Assembly (NCBI GenBank): GCA_002751075.1
Contig: NAOQ01000007.1
Location: 1 to 51,887, forward strand
Direction of reading: 5' to 3'
Length of the DNA stretch: 51,887 bases
Source: Ichthyophonus hoferi
Taxonomy: Eukaryota > Opisthokonta > Ichthyosporea > Ichthyophonida > Ichthyophonidae
The stretch's first letter is position 1, and each line of letters opens with the position of its first letter. Below the pieces are notes generated by a model. The model saw only the letters and a list, made by a program, of their open reading frames with translations, searched no databases and was not told the origin of the DNA. A program made the translations under genes and the position numbers. Shown here piece after piece: positions 26,172-37,400 of the stretch.

Positions 26172-29100
26172 ATGTCCCGAGTTTCTGGCCTGTTTAAAGG
26201 AAGGTATTTGAAAGCTATTTCCATTCAAAACTTGCTTTTATAAAAAAATTTTCTACAGTGTATCCCACAATGTTGTTAATATTTAGGACATGACACGGGT
26301 TCTTTCTTCTTGCTGTGTTTGCCTATGTGCATGTTTCTTTTATGTCTCTTGTCTTTCGAATGCTTTTTAAATATCTTGCTGCTTTTCTTTTTGCTGGTAT
26401 ATATCTTAGTGTATCCCAAAATCAAAATATTTTCCCCTCTCGTTCTCACTCTTCCTCCTATGTTTCTTTTCTTTCCTTTCTTCGTTTCATTTCATTTCCC
26501 CGTTTCGTCTCATGTCAGACGCTCATTATTACCTTTGAATACAGATACAAATATCTCCCTTCAGCTCTCCTATCGATATAGCTTTAGCCAGTTTTTTTCT
26601 AATAAATACGTTTTGATATCCTTCTCTAAATTTTTGTTGTTTCCTTTCCTAAGTTTGTGCTGTTTCTCAAACTCCCTCCTACTTCTTTCTCTATGTTTTA
26701 CCCGTCCGTTTTTGATTTATATGGGATGTAGGCATTTAATATGTGTAACCTATATTATCTAGCAGTAGCTATTGCGGTATACGAATAGCTTTTTCCTTGA
26801 GTGTACATATTTTTTCTTCTCCGTTACCTTCATATATCCATTTATATCATTAGTCTATCACATACCTCCATTTACATATTTTTCAGTTCTAGTGTGGAAT
26901 ACCCAGTTCTTCTCCCTTGTCTACCCACATTCTTCTTATGTCGTAGATAGAACAAACACACAGTACACAGTACAGTGGTCGGCTGACTATGGCCCGGCAG
27001 GAGGTGTAGCAGTAATGTGGGAGGAGAATCTAGAGGTAGATTGCTTGGCGGGTCCCAATACTGCTCTGCTAATCTTTACTGAGAAAGATGCCTACATATC
27101 CCAGGCCTGTGACCACGCTGATCGTCTTCAGGCCCTGGAAAAGGTCCGAGTATTATTGTCTATCCTCCCTCCGACTATCTGTCTGTATGTTGCGGGTTAT
27201 ACAAGTGGTAAAAGCTATCACATTTATGGTGTTCTAAAGACAGGAATAGACCCCAATTCCTTTATAATATGGTGTTTTTTCATAAGCGGGCTAGTGACGG
27301 ACCTTGCATAGTTAGTTATTTCTAGCAAGGGCTGTGCTCACTAGGTATACCTAACCGTCTTAGAACTGGCCCCACTTGAGTTATTCCATAGGGGAATACC
27401 TAGAGTGTGAGGCATAGCTATAAGACAGGGCAGTACATGGCGGTTAGGCACCAAGTATATCCTATGGCCTGGACGCTGTCTGTCTGCCTATAGATATTCA
27501 TATACAGTGATGTTTATATAGTATAATCACAGTATGCCACGCGATTGGTAGTTTGCATCTCAACGCCTACCAATGCTCACTTTGCAGAGGAGTTTATGTG
27601 GTTAGCCCAAAGGTAAGAAGGACTCTCCATGTTTAAATATAATACTACTATATATATTTCTATAGTCCACCGAGTATTGCCTAATGTACCTTCTCCTTCT
27701 GTTCTTTCCCAATTCATCCATATCTCTTTGGTTTATATCAATGAGTTATATATTGGCAGATATACCATTATTAAGTGTCCTCAGGTTACAGTTTATTGCA
27801 TTCCTTGCACGATATGGTTCTTGATTAGAGAGCAGACAACAATCCTTAGGCTGGTAGACATAAGTGATACTAAGCCAATACAACAGTGCATTGAAAGACA
27901 TCTTTCCAACCCTTGACACCCCTTTCGCTATCTATTTTGCTATGCAATATCCCACCATGTAATTCTGTCCATCCTATCATCGGACAACAACAGCACATAT
28001 AACACAGGTGGCGTGGTCGTTGGTAGTATGAAAGAAGCAGCACACATTGTAATACAATTGGTAGGTGGGCCATGTGGCAACCTGTGTTATATGTGATAGA
28101 GATAGGAGTATATAGGCCCCTGGACTGGCATTCTCTGCCTATAAATAGTACATACATGTCACCTTCACCTGGATACTATCGGGTAGTTTAACCGTTGGTC
28201 TATGAGGTAAGGCTTCATGGATGTATTGATATAGATGGCATGTTCCTGTATGTGGTAGCAGGGTAGTTGTCCTTTTTCCCAGCTCTACCTAACCTTTACC
28301 AGCCATATCCCACGAAGTACAGTACTCCTTGTTATTGGTGGGCTATAATGAACCAATATGAGCATAGTGGGTCGATTTTTATTTCTCTAACTTTCTATTT
28401 TGTTAGGTTACTGCAGGAAGTCATATCGGGGTCAAAAAATCCCAGGGCATATACAGTCCTATTCTTATCCCTGCGCCATACCCTATACTATGTATCTATC
28501 TCCTTTGCATATAGATTCTCTTATACGCAGTTCCAATATTTTCAACCTAAACAGCAAATTGAACAGGGCTTATATTATCTCACTACACAGTGTACGAAGT
28601 AGAAGATTTTTATATAAATAGGCTATCACACCAACGCATAGTTCGTTTGACAGAACACTCTTTTTTACACCGGGTTATTAAAACCATCATCGTTCATATA
28701 GGCATTAATATATAGCCAACCCCTGGATTCCGCCAGAATAATATACTAAGTCAGTGCACTGAAATGTTCATGAAAATGGGTGGAACCCTCAAGAAGCTTA
28801 AATATATCTCGTACTTCTGTCAATTCAAGGAGCATGAAGATGCTGTAATATTAGCGACCACAGAGGGGTTAACAGGTTCATTATTAAGTCATGGCTTGCA
28901 ACATAAGTTAGCTTTTTTAGATGAATTTACAAGTTTGTACAGGAGATATATATGCTTAACTAAAGACTCTTCATATCTAAAAAAAAAAATCGGCATAGAT
29001 GCAGGTAAATAGTATCTCAGGTAACCCAGCTGCAACGGAGGATATTAGGGCCACCTTGGAGACCATTAGGGGTAAGGTTTTACCCATACTACTGTTGCTG

Positions 29101-29455
29101 CTATTCGGGTTACAGCCCAGTGCTACTGGGTATACTGATACATACCTACAGGTCTAGGACCAGGAAAGATTGATATCTTGCTCTCAAAGTATAGGACCAT
29201 CTCTGGTGTCGCCATGGCTTCTGGTGCAGTAAGTCATTAGCTATCAGCTTGTAATTCTCTAGAATATTTTGCGGCTAAGACATATTGACCAAAGTTGCCA
29301 AGTTGGCAGGGCAAGGTCCGGGTAATATAGTGTAGTTGCTATGCTAGTCCCACCCTGCTAACCTTGGGTGGTTGCAGGACCTGGTTCCGGACTTAGGACC
29401 TAGCGGGGCAACCACCGTACAAAGCATCTTGGACCAACCACTAGGCAAATTATAA
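26172..29455 (+). CDS. FAAP24-like protein (XPF-nuclease-like fold plus tandem HhH)
   Basis: Six-exon model: 26172-26203, 26951-27184, 28751-28875, 29021-29071, 29152-29228 and 29378-29455, 198 residues, all phases consistent. The N-terminal half (about residues 12-125) has the beta/alpha pattern of the XPF/ERCC4 nuclease-like fold, with 'ALLIFTEKD' aligning to 'VLYITEAD' of FAAP24. The C-terminus (about 135-198) is a tandem helix-hairpin-helix, with 'IRGLGPGKIDILLSKY' and then 'LVPDLGPSGA' and 'SILDQPL'. I see no ERKxxxD nuclease motif, as expected for the inactive partners FAAP24 and ERCC1. FAAP24 partners FANCM in binding branched DNA; human FAAP24 is 215 residues. The exon 3 donor (GTTCAT) is weak and its end is uncertain, and intron 2 is 1.57 kb. 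Rad10/ERCC1 is the main alternative. It lies 353 bp upstream of the next gene on the same strand. Confidence 0.6.
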
Positions 29456-29808
29456 GGAAACATCTAGATTTAAGTTATCAGTATGCAATGTAAACATACA
29501 GTGCAATTAAAGGAGGTTGGTAAGGGATATGACCAAATGAAATCTGGCCTAGCAGCCCAATAAAACATGGTGGCCAATCACCGAGCACTGGAGCATTAAA
29601 TCTGTGTGGCTCACCAGATGGAATAGGTTTCTTTTTCGTGTGAATGCATCTTGGCTATGACGTAAGGTAACTAGATAAAGTGGACGGTGTAGGAATAGTT
29701 CAATGGTATTTATTTATACTATTTACTACTGTTTAGTAAAGTTTATTCTATTATTCGTTTTACCAACATCACATAAAATAAAGTTCAGGCTACTGCCAAA
29801 AATTACAC

Positions 29809-32800
29809 ATGGTTGGACGGGAGGGAAAAACACCACACCCTTCCCGTACTGTAAAAAATGCTTGTCGATGGGAGGATTGTGCAGAGAATTTCCCTACTCC
29901 GGCTACCTTACACAAACATGTAATTGATGTACACATTGGAAGTGCCAAAGATGGCGGTGTTGTGTGTCTCTATTGCAAGTAAGTGACGTTATTAATTGTG
30001 GTGGTAGTGGGTGGGGCAAGTAAAAGGTTGCCCAGCATCTTAAGATGTACGTACGTAGAGCGAGGTAACTTGGAAAAATTGCATGCATAGTGAAAGTATA
30101 TATATTAAAGGCATAGGGGCCAACCGGGAAACTCCTTAGATTTTTTATAGGTTACGACCTTGTGCGATTAATGGTAACGATACATCCAGTTATGCACACC
30201 TAGTAGAATGTAAGAAATGTGCTTCCCTCCAGGGGTTGCACTTGTACAATGTTATGTTATGCTATTAGGTCTGTACGAGGGGTCGTATGGGCCGCAATTA
30301 TAAAGCTGGCCGTTCGTTTTACCAGCACTGGGATCTCTTTTTAAAAGTTATGTTACACAGATGGCAGGACTGTCGGGACGCCCAAAGCGGAAAGAAATTC
30401 CACCGACGATACTCGATTGTATCTCATATGTTGGTGCATGTTTCTCTGTTCCAGTTCTGTTGCACCGAGTGTGGCCGTGACTTCAAGAGAAGACCTGATC
30501 TCAACAAGCACGTCACTCTCTGCCGCATTGTGGCCCACCAGGACGAAGACGAGGTGTCGCTGTGGAGTAAGTTTGAGGTAACTATCCATGTATAGGGGTA
30601 CTATAATTAATAGGGGGGCTGTGTAGAGCGATATATACAAGAATAAGGCAAGGGAAGGATTATATGCTATTTTCTGGAGATACTCCTTATAGAATCGCCT
30701 TGTTGGAGGGGGCTATCTATTGGCCTATTCCCTTATCCATTAGGGGGTTATATGACATGCCCCACTCCCTTTGCCCTATATACTATACAGTTACCTTAGA
30801 AGGATAATCTTTCTGACACGACCTGGTGTGGGTCACAGGTTGCCCATTGGCTCTGTGGTTTGGGCATTCCAGACTTGGGCCCCCTAGCAACCCAGTTTAT
30901 GGAACAGGAGATAAATGGCCGCCTATTACTTACCAAAGTAGGATATACAGACATACATGTATATGTAGATATGTAGGGGGGTTCTTGTACGAAGGTTTGG
31001 CTGTATGACAGGATAATAGGGGTAGGTATAGATAGGCTAGCCTGTCTGTGCGTTAATTTGGGTGGGTGTGCTTGTGTATATAGGGATACTAGCTGTTTGT
31101 ATAGAGGTTCATAAAATGTTTTTAAAACAATACCTATATACATGTATGTGTATTATGGTTATAGAGACGCGTTTACTGGCATCAGAGTATCATTGTTTAG
31201 TAGGTCTTTATACACAGCATATGCCTATCCACAATTATTAGTGCCCCTGCTTTACTTTATAAGTGTACTGTGTTTGCTGGAGAAGGAGAGTATATTTCTA
31301 TAGTTACAAGGAAGCAAGATACAGACAGGGTGTGCTGCCACTTGACCTGGCAGTGAGGGGCCATGGCCATGGGGGTAATGATCTGACACTAATCAAACTG
31401 TATCTATAGGTGACTCAGAGATTTCTGAAGAACCAACTAGGGGTAAACAACCCCGAGGTTCGTAGGGCTGTAATAAGTGCAATAGATGAACTACGACGAC
31501 CCCAGTCAGTTAATAATGGTGCATCCTCCCTGCTGGGGGATATCTCTCCCTCCCAGGTAGGAGGGTACTAGGGGTTAGGGGTAGCTTGTACTACACTCAC
31601 TATGGCAGGGTAGAGGGTGGCCTGCTTGCACCCGGGTGCTTTATGTTTAGAGTAGGACAGGTGTATTGGTTCGGCCCTTATTCCTGGCTACAATGGTTGG
31701 CACAGATAGTCCTTATATATATATTACACTCTCTTTCCTGTATAGTTCTTTATTCTTATACCTTGACTTTATCCTTGACTTTCTTTTCTATGCATATTAC
31801 ATGAAGTTGAATACATGACTTATAATCTATGGGTGGCACCCAGGCTTCTACAGTGTCCGATTTCAACAATAATCGGGCTGACAACCTAGCAGGTATGTTA
31901 TCTCCAGCCTACTCTATCGACTTTGGTCTTAGCAGTCCAGTGGACCAACCTCTGCCCATGACCCAAGGTCAGTGTTCCCAACTAGGCCTACTGTCTACCC
32001 CCCTGGGTGGGGCTCTCAATATGGATGCACCTCAGGCGCCCCTGCTAGACATGCTGAATGACCACTTTCTAGAGGACGAGCATGGAAATTTACCTGCCTT
32101 GTTTGGGGCAAATAGAAGTGGTTGGTTGGGCGACAATAAAAACACTGAAGGGTGCATGGCGCCACCAGGCTACCCACATGTCGATGTGCCAGGCATAGAT
32201 TCTGTATCCATGAAGACCACCTCGAACCACCAACAATTGACTGAAAACTTCATCAACGATCTGACCACCATGGAGGGCAAGAAGAGCCGACCGTGGGATA
32301 TTGAGGACCTGCCTGAAGGTATGTTGCTGCTCATGTAGTTGTCATGGTTATTGTCTGATGATGCACTATGGCGCCTGGCGGGAAATTTAATGAGAATATG
32401 TGGCAGAAAAGAGTCAGCAGTGCATAATATCACTAGGGACCAGGATCCATTATGAGATTATGAGAGACTTGTCTTGATTTGTTTTGGTATAGATGGACCT
32501 AATGTTTCACAAATAAAGGCTTTCTGACAGTTGTGTGGGTCCACAGTGCTGGGAGGCTACACACAGGACGAACTAGATCATTTAAGCCTGTCCATGATGC
32601 TGTTGCTTAACGGCATACAGGGGGAGAGGAATCAGAAGCGAACCTCCTACAGCAGCCCGTATTCCCCTTACCAGCGACAATCTTCCGTGTCCATGAACCT
32701 GTCTAGCCCATGCAAGGGTGCCCCCATAGGGTCGGCAGGGGTATCCCCACCAGCCATGCCACCACAGGGTGGAAACCTGCGTAATTGGGTGCAAGACAGC

Positions 32801-33861
32801 TTCATGATGAGCTACGAGGAATATCTATTGCGCAACCATCCAACTCTCCACTATCAACCAGAGTGGTTTCAGACCACTCCTACATTACAACCCCTCATTC
32901 CCCCTCCAGGATATCCTTTTCCAGGGGTACAGGTGTCTGGTCCCTATGCTATGGCCCAGCGGTCTGTCGCTGCCCTGTCTGACGTAGATAGCACCTCCAG
33001 TCCAGGCAGTACCTCCATAGACGCCTTAAGGTCTCCAACCCCAGATCCCTTAAGTGATGCTCCGGCCAGCCCACAGAAAAGTCCTAACAAGACAATCTCT
33101 CTTGCTACGAGCAATATAACTCAAGTCACCGATAGTCAGCCAACAGCAATGGGAACTAAGACACTTGATCCTACAGATCCAGGCAAGTTGGTTGAGATTG
33201 TAGTATTGGTATATGCATAGGGAGTGCATATCACTTGTGGTTTAGATTTGTTAGGCAGGACTGTGTCTGCTTTGTTAAGTAATCATATGCCATCCCTTAA
33301 TAATACTGTCAGTCATTATTCTCTCTGCCTCATTATAGCAATTTGCGTCATTCATTCTTCTTTTACCCAGTCGCTATTTCCCCACAAAACAAAAGTATTC
33401 ATTACAATCCCTGCATTTCCAGGAATTCTTGTACGTGTAGGTTGCGCTCCAAAGTTTAGATACATAACTAATACATCCATGCTGGTAATTCACGTGTGTG
33501 CTAGCCCCCATTATTTTCTCATTATTACCTGTTATAGTTGCCTGCATCTTGCAGCATGCATTTTTTATTTGTGCCAAATACTGAGGCTTTCTTTCCCTCT
33601 CGTGCTCTATGATTGGTATGCTAATACACCAAATTTCCAGATGCCGTAGCAGCCTGCCAGGGCCCAGTAGCAGACGATAAAGATATATCTGCATCCCTTT
33701 CACAACTTGATCTAGAGGATACTTGTGAGATGTCAACTCAAGAAAAGCGGTACCTGGTGCTGGAGCGACTGGCTATCGCTCTGTCATACTTTGGAGATGC
33801 TGAAAACATAGCAAAGCACACATCGTTAGCAACTACATGCACAGGGAAGGTTGAAACCTAA
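29809..33861 (+). CDS. PacC/Rim101-type C2H2 zinc-finger protein with SAM domain
   Basis: Seven exons: 29809-29978, 30361-30577, 30839-30937, 31410-31556, 31844-32318, 32547-33182 and 33641-33861, 654 residues, every junction in phase. Three fingers lie at residues 19-42 (C19, C24, H37, H42), 56-83 (C56, C61, H79, H83) and 91-111 (C91, C94, H107, C111). The spacing and wording match PacC: 'CLYCKWQDC' against 'CLTCKWEGC', and 'SHMLVHVSL' followed by 'DFKRRPDLNKHV'. Exons 3-4 encode a SAM-like domain (about 121-198: 'VAHWLCGLGIPDL', 'QEINGRLLL', 'VRRAVISAIDELR'). The remainder is long, Ser/Pro-rich and probably disordered, with a short structured C-terminus. PacC factors mediate ambient-pH gene control in fungi; that role is inferred here. 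The third finger ends in Cys rather than His. Intron 6 has a GC donor. Confidence 0.75.
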
Positions 33862-34414
33862 GTCCAGCTTATTCTTTGGTTTTGTGTTGTCTATTTTATT
33901 TTAATTTTAGCTTTAGGTCTACACGACGTCTTTATTTACACCGGTAGTAGATTAAATATGTAACCCATTTGTCACCTCCGTGTATTTCATATTGTCATTA
34001 TCAAATATAACCTACTACTATATTGGCTTCTGTACATTGCCCAAAGGGCCCCAATGGAATTGATATATTCATTATATTGAACCGCTTGATGTGGCTCTGT
34101 ATTAGTCATGAAGCCACCTATGGGTAGTACCCTGATAGGCAAATGTGGTTATGTATCTAACATATAAACGATTTTAAAGCAACACCCATTACAGGGTGGT
34201 ATATTCATATATTCAAGATCAATGATAGTGTCCTTTATATTGTACTATTAGGTCGAGTTCCATCTATCATGCTATTAACCGACTTTTTTAGATAACCTGT
34301 TTAATATTTTTATTAGGAAATATGCAGGGGATTTTACTCCCAAGGCAAAACAAGAGTTCATTCTTGATTGATACGCACTACGTATATATCCATTCGCTAG
34401 CCTATGACTGGTTC
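33862..34414. other. Intergenic region between convergent genes
   Basis: Tail-to-tail spacer between the zinc-finger/SAM gene (+) and the dipeptidase gene (-). It is AT-rich and must hold both 3' ends. No AATAAA was identified with confidence, and no gene was recognised. Confidence 0.5.
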
Positions 34415-37400
34415 CTATTGGGCTGTGAATGTGGCCAAGGCGGCCACCAGCCAAAGGTAGTAGGGCTCCACACTGGCAATCAAAAGCCTGGGGGTTGGGA
34501 GCGATTGTAGGTCAGTGATCACAGAGATTACATTCATTATGACTATTTCAAGATGCATCCATCATATAGCAAACAACCGTAGTCTATATGAACTGGGAAC
34601 TCATCTATGCCAGTATCAACAAAGGACATAATATTATTAGTATTATAGGCAACTATCATCCGTAAAACCAACGAGACAATTACCTCTCGTCAGGACTATG
34701 GGCACCCTGCATGGGATAAATGTAGGTTGGGGCAGGCAGCCGCCATGGGTAGACGGATGTAGGTAGATACAGAGAATAGGCGGGTTAGTTTATGTGCCTA
34801 CAGACCCTTCCCCCTTCATTACACAATATGCCTTCAGCAACACTTACCAGAATTTGAGGTCCCAGGCTGACACAGTCCATGTTGGGATATCTCTCTTGTA
34901 TAATGCCTGCAAATCACCACAATTCCCAATAGTCAATTTCTGTGTCTTATTGGCTATATAATGCACAGGGGAGGGTAGGAATGGCAATTGTACTGCAATG
35001 TGGCATTATTATGGTAGGTAATACCGGTATAATTAGCCAGTGTATATGTGATATGTCTCAAAGAATTAATAAAGTCTTAGTGTGAGCCAAAAACTCAACA
35101 GTTTGGGAAGGAAAGATGAATTGGAAAGATTGCGCAGGCCTAGAGGGAAAAGTAATAAAGTAATGAGTTTTCCTGTAAATAGGCTAAAAAGAGCAGCATG
35201 GAGAGAAAGATATAAACTTCCCAGGGAATGGGATAACTCACCGCATTCCAGGCCAGCATGGACACCTTCTACCTTGGGGGGATTTTGAAACATCTTCTGG
35301 TGCGTATCCTGTCCATCAACTTAAGAGTGAGACTAGCGAGAACCTCACATCATGATGATACTAAATTTCAAAACATATGCGCCCCCCTTCCCCAGGAAAA
35401 GCAACTAGGCTCCATACCAAGAAGATCACTTCTTGGTATGATCAAGGCACACAGTGAACATACATTTAGATAGGGTACTTACGATTAACGCTTTCAAGGC
35501 TGCAGATGAGGTATCGGGGTTCCTGCCAAGATCCCATTCACATTATGTCAGCCAATCACCAAGCAGAGTATGCATACCAATGACCAAACGACACATCCGT
35601 ATCAGTCTACCCTCCTTCGCTCCTCCCACATTATATTCCCCATATAATAATATCACTGCTCTCTTTCTCACGTCGACATTATCGTGTCAGGGACCCTACA
35701 ACGGAAACAACAAACACGGAAGAAGCGAACACAACCCTTACTTACCAGCCAGGGAATGTATTGGTGTCTGGTGTAGTTGTAGCCCCTGTAATGCTAGGTT
35801 AAAATCCATCCGAGTACCAACCAATAGATACAGAACAACTTATATGTGCAATGTCTTTGCTTTCCAGTTACCACATCCCGTGTTGTTCACAATCATGTTT
35901 CAATAATAGAAAACTTGTACAGCAACATGTGAAACAAGTGAATGAGTCACTACTCACCTGCCATCCGCGCCAAACCATCCAACGTGTGCGAGTATGCCTT
36001 CATATGGCTTGCTGCATCATTCCCCATGTTAGAAGCCCACAGACCCTCTCCCACCTATCCCCTGTACACACACACACACATACCACTGCTGGAGCGGAAA
36101 AACAGATAACCAGTTAGGTATGTTTCAGTTAAAGACGCCAAGGTGAAGGCAATCGAAGACTCTACCAGACCCGGCACTGCAAGGCTCATCCTGTAGCGTT
36201 GGAAGTGTCAACCAGAGCATCATCAGCTATATGAATCACACAATTCAAAGTACTGTAGCCTACACTCTTTTTGAATACAACCCAATAACAGCTTTTATGA
36301 TAAAAGCAAGCAGGTGGGTCATGCAAGGCAGGAGAAGAGAGACAAGCAACATACCGGAGTACTCCATGAGGAAGATTAGCTAGGAGATCCAGAACCTGTT
36401 AATCCAGCTGTATTAGAAACACTGCCAATTGGGCCGACGAGAAACAATCACAGAGGATAGGCGAAAGTATAGAGTATGATAAATAGTTGTAAGCAGAGCT
36501 TAGAAGATATGGCTTCATGAATCTTTCTTTACTTTTTCTACATTGCGCTTGCCCCTATCTACTTTACTCAGATGTCATCATACATTTGGATGAAAGGGTC
36601 TAGCTCTACACATCTACCTATGCTATATAAGGCGTCATGAGTGACGATATCGTATATTACAGGTATCTTCTGGTCAGTCTAAACCTGTCCCTCGCTTACA
36701 AACGGTTTGTCAGCCGGAATCTATATTCATGTAATAAAAATATCACATGGAAAAACTGTTGGTTCCTGGGCCAATTACTCATAGGTGGTGTGAAAACCCA
36801 GTGGGGCTGATAGAACCATTGACTACAAGTACAACATTCTAATTTCCTTGGTAGCCAGCCTTGAGATTTTGATAACAAAAACAAAATAATCCCAACCATT
36901 TCATGCCACTTCTGCAGAGCCAAGTACTTGGATGCAAGAGTGGCTTCAGTCACACCAATCCTATATTGCTGTACCTAAACCATGTCATAATATAGGAGAT
37001 GGCAGAATAAGTTTGGAATATCAAAAGGTATAGAAGGTAGGATGGGGTAACCAAGTGCCAACAAGCGAAGAAAATGAGGCAACCTTTTGCATACTGGTCA
37101 AGGTAAGTGGCTGAGAGGTAGCAGTGTTGGTGCCATTAATGGTTAGCACGGCATTAGTCTCTACAGCATGGTATTCCTTCTGCAAAATTGACATTTCCTT
37201 TTGGAGAAGCTCCCGCAGGGTGTTGGCTTGTTGACTCTCTACAGCCACCTGATATAGTTTATCTGTCAATCAGTAGTAGTCATAATATTTTACAAATCCT
37301 TAGAATAGCTAGCTGTACATGCCCGAAAAGGAACTAGAGCAGCTATGAATAGAAGATCAAAGACACTTGTATGCTAGATAGCATACGAGGCGGCAACTCA

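Noticed and set aside
26310-26762. 150-codon hydrophobic open frame, possible membrane protein
   Set aside because: It lies in the first intron of the FAAP24-like gene. It is Phe/Leu/Ser-rich because of pyrimidine-rich DNA and has no motif or splice support.
28876-29012. Extension of FAAP24-like exon 3 to a GTAAAT donor at about 29005
   Set aside because: It would leave an intron of only about 16 nt before the next acceptor, and the extra residues have no match in the family.
30151-30212. A possible exon in the zinc-finger gene (reads 'LRPCAINGNDTSSYAHL')
   Set aside because: Using it breaks finger 2. Direct splicing of 29978 to 30361 restores the exact PacC spacing of 'CLYCKWQDC'.
36061-36084. 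(CA)n tract as a possible coding repeat in the dipeptidase
   Set aside because: Family alignment and phase place it inside a short intron.
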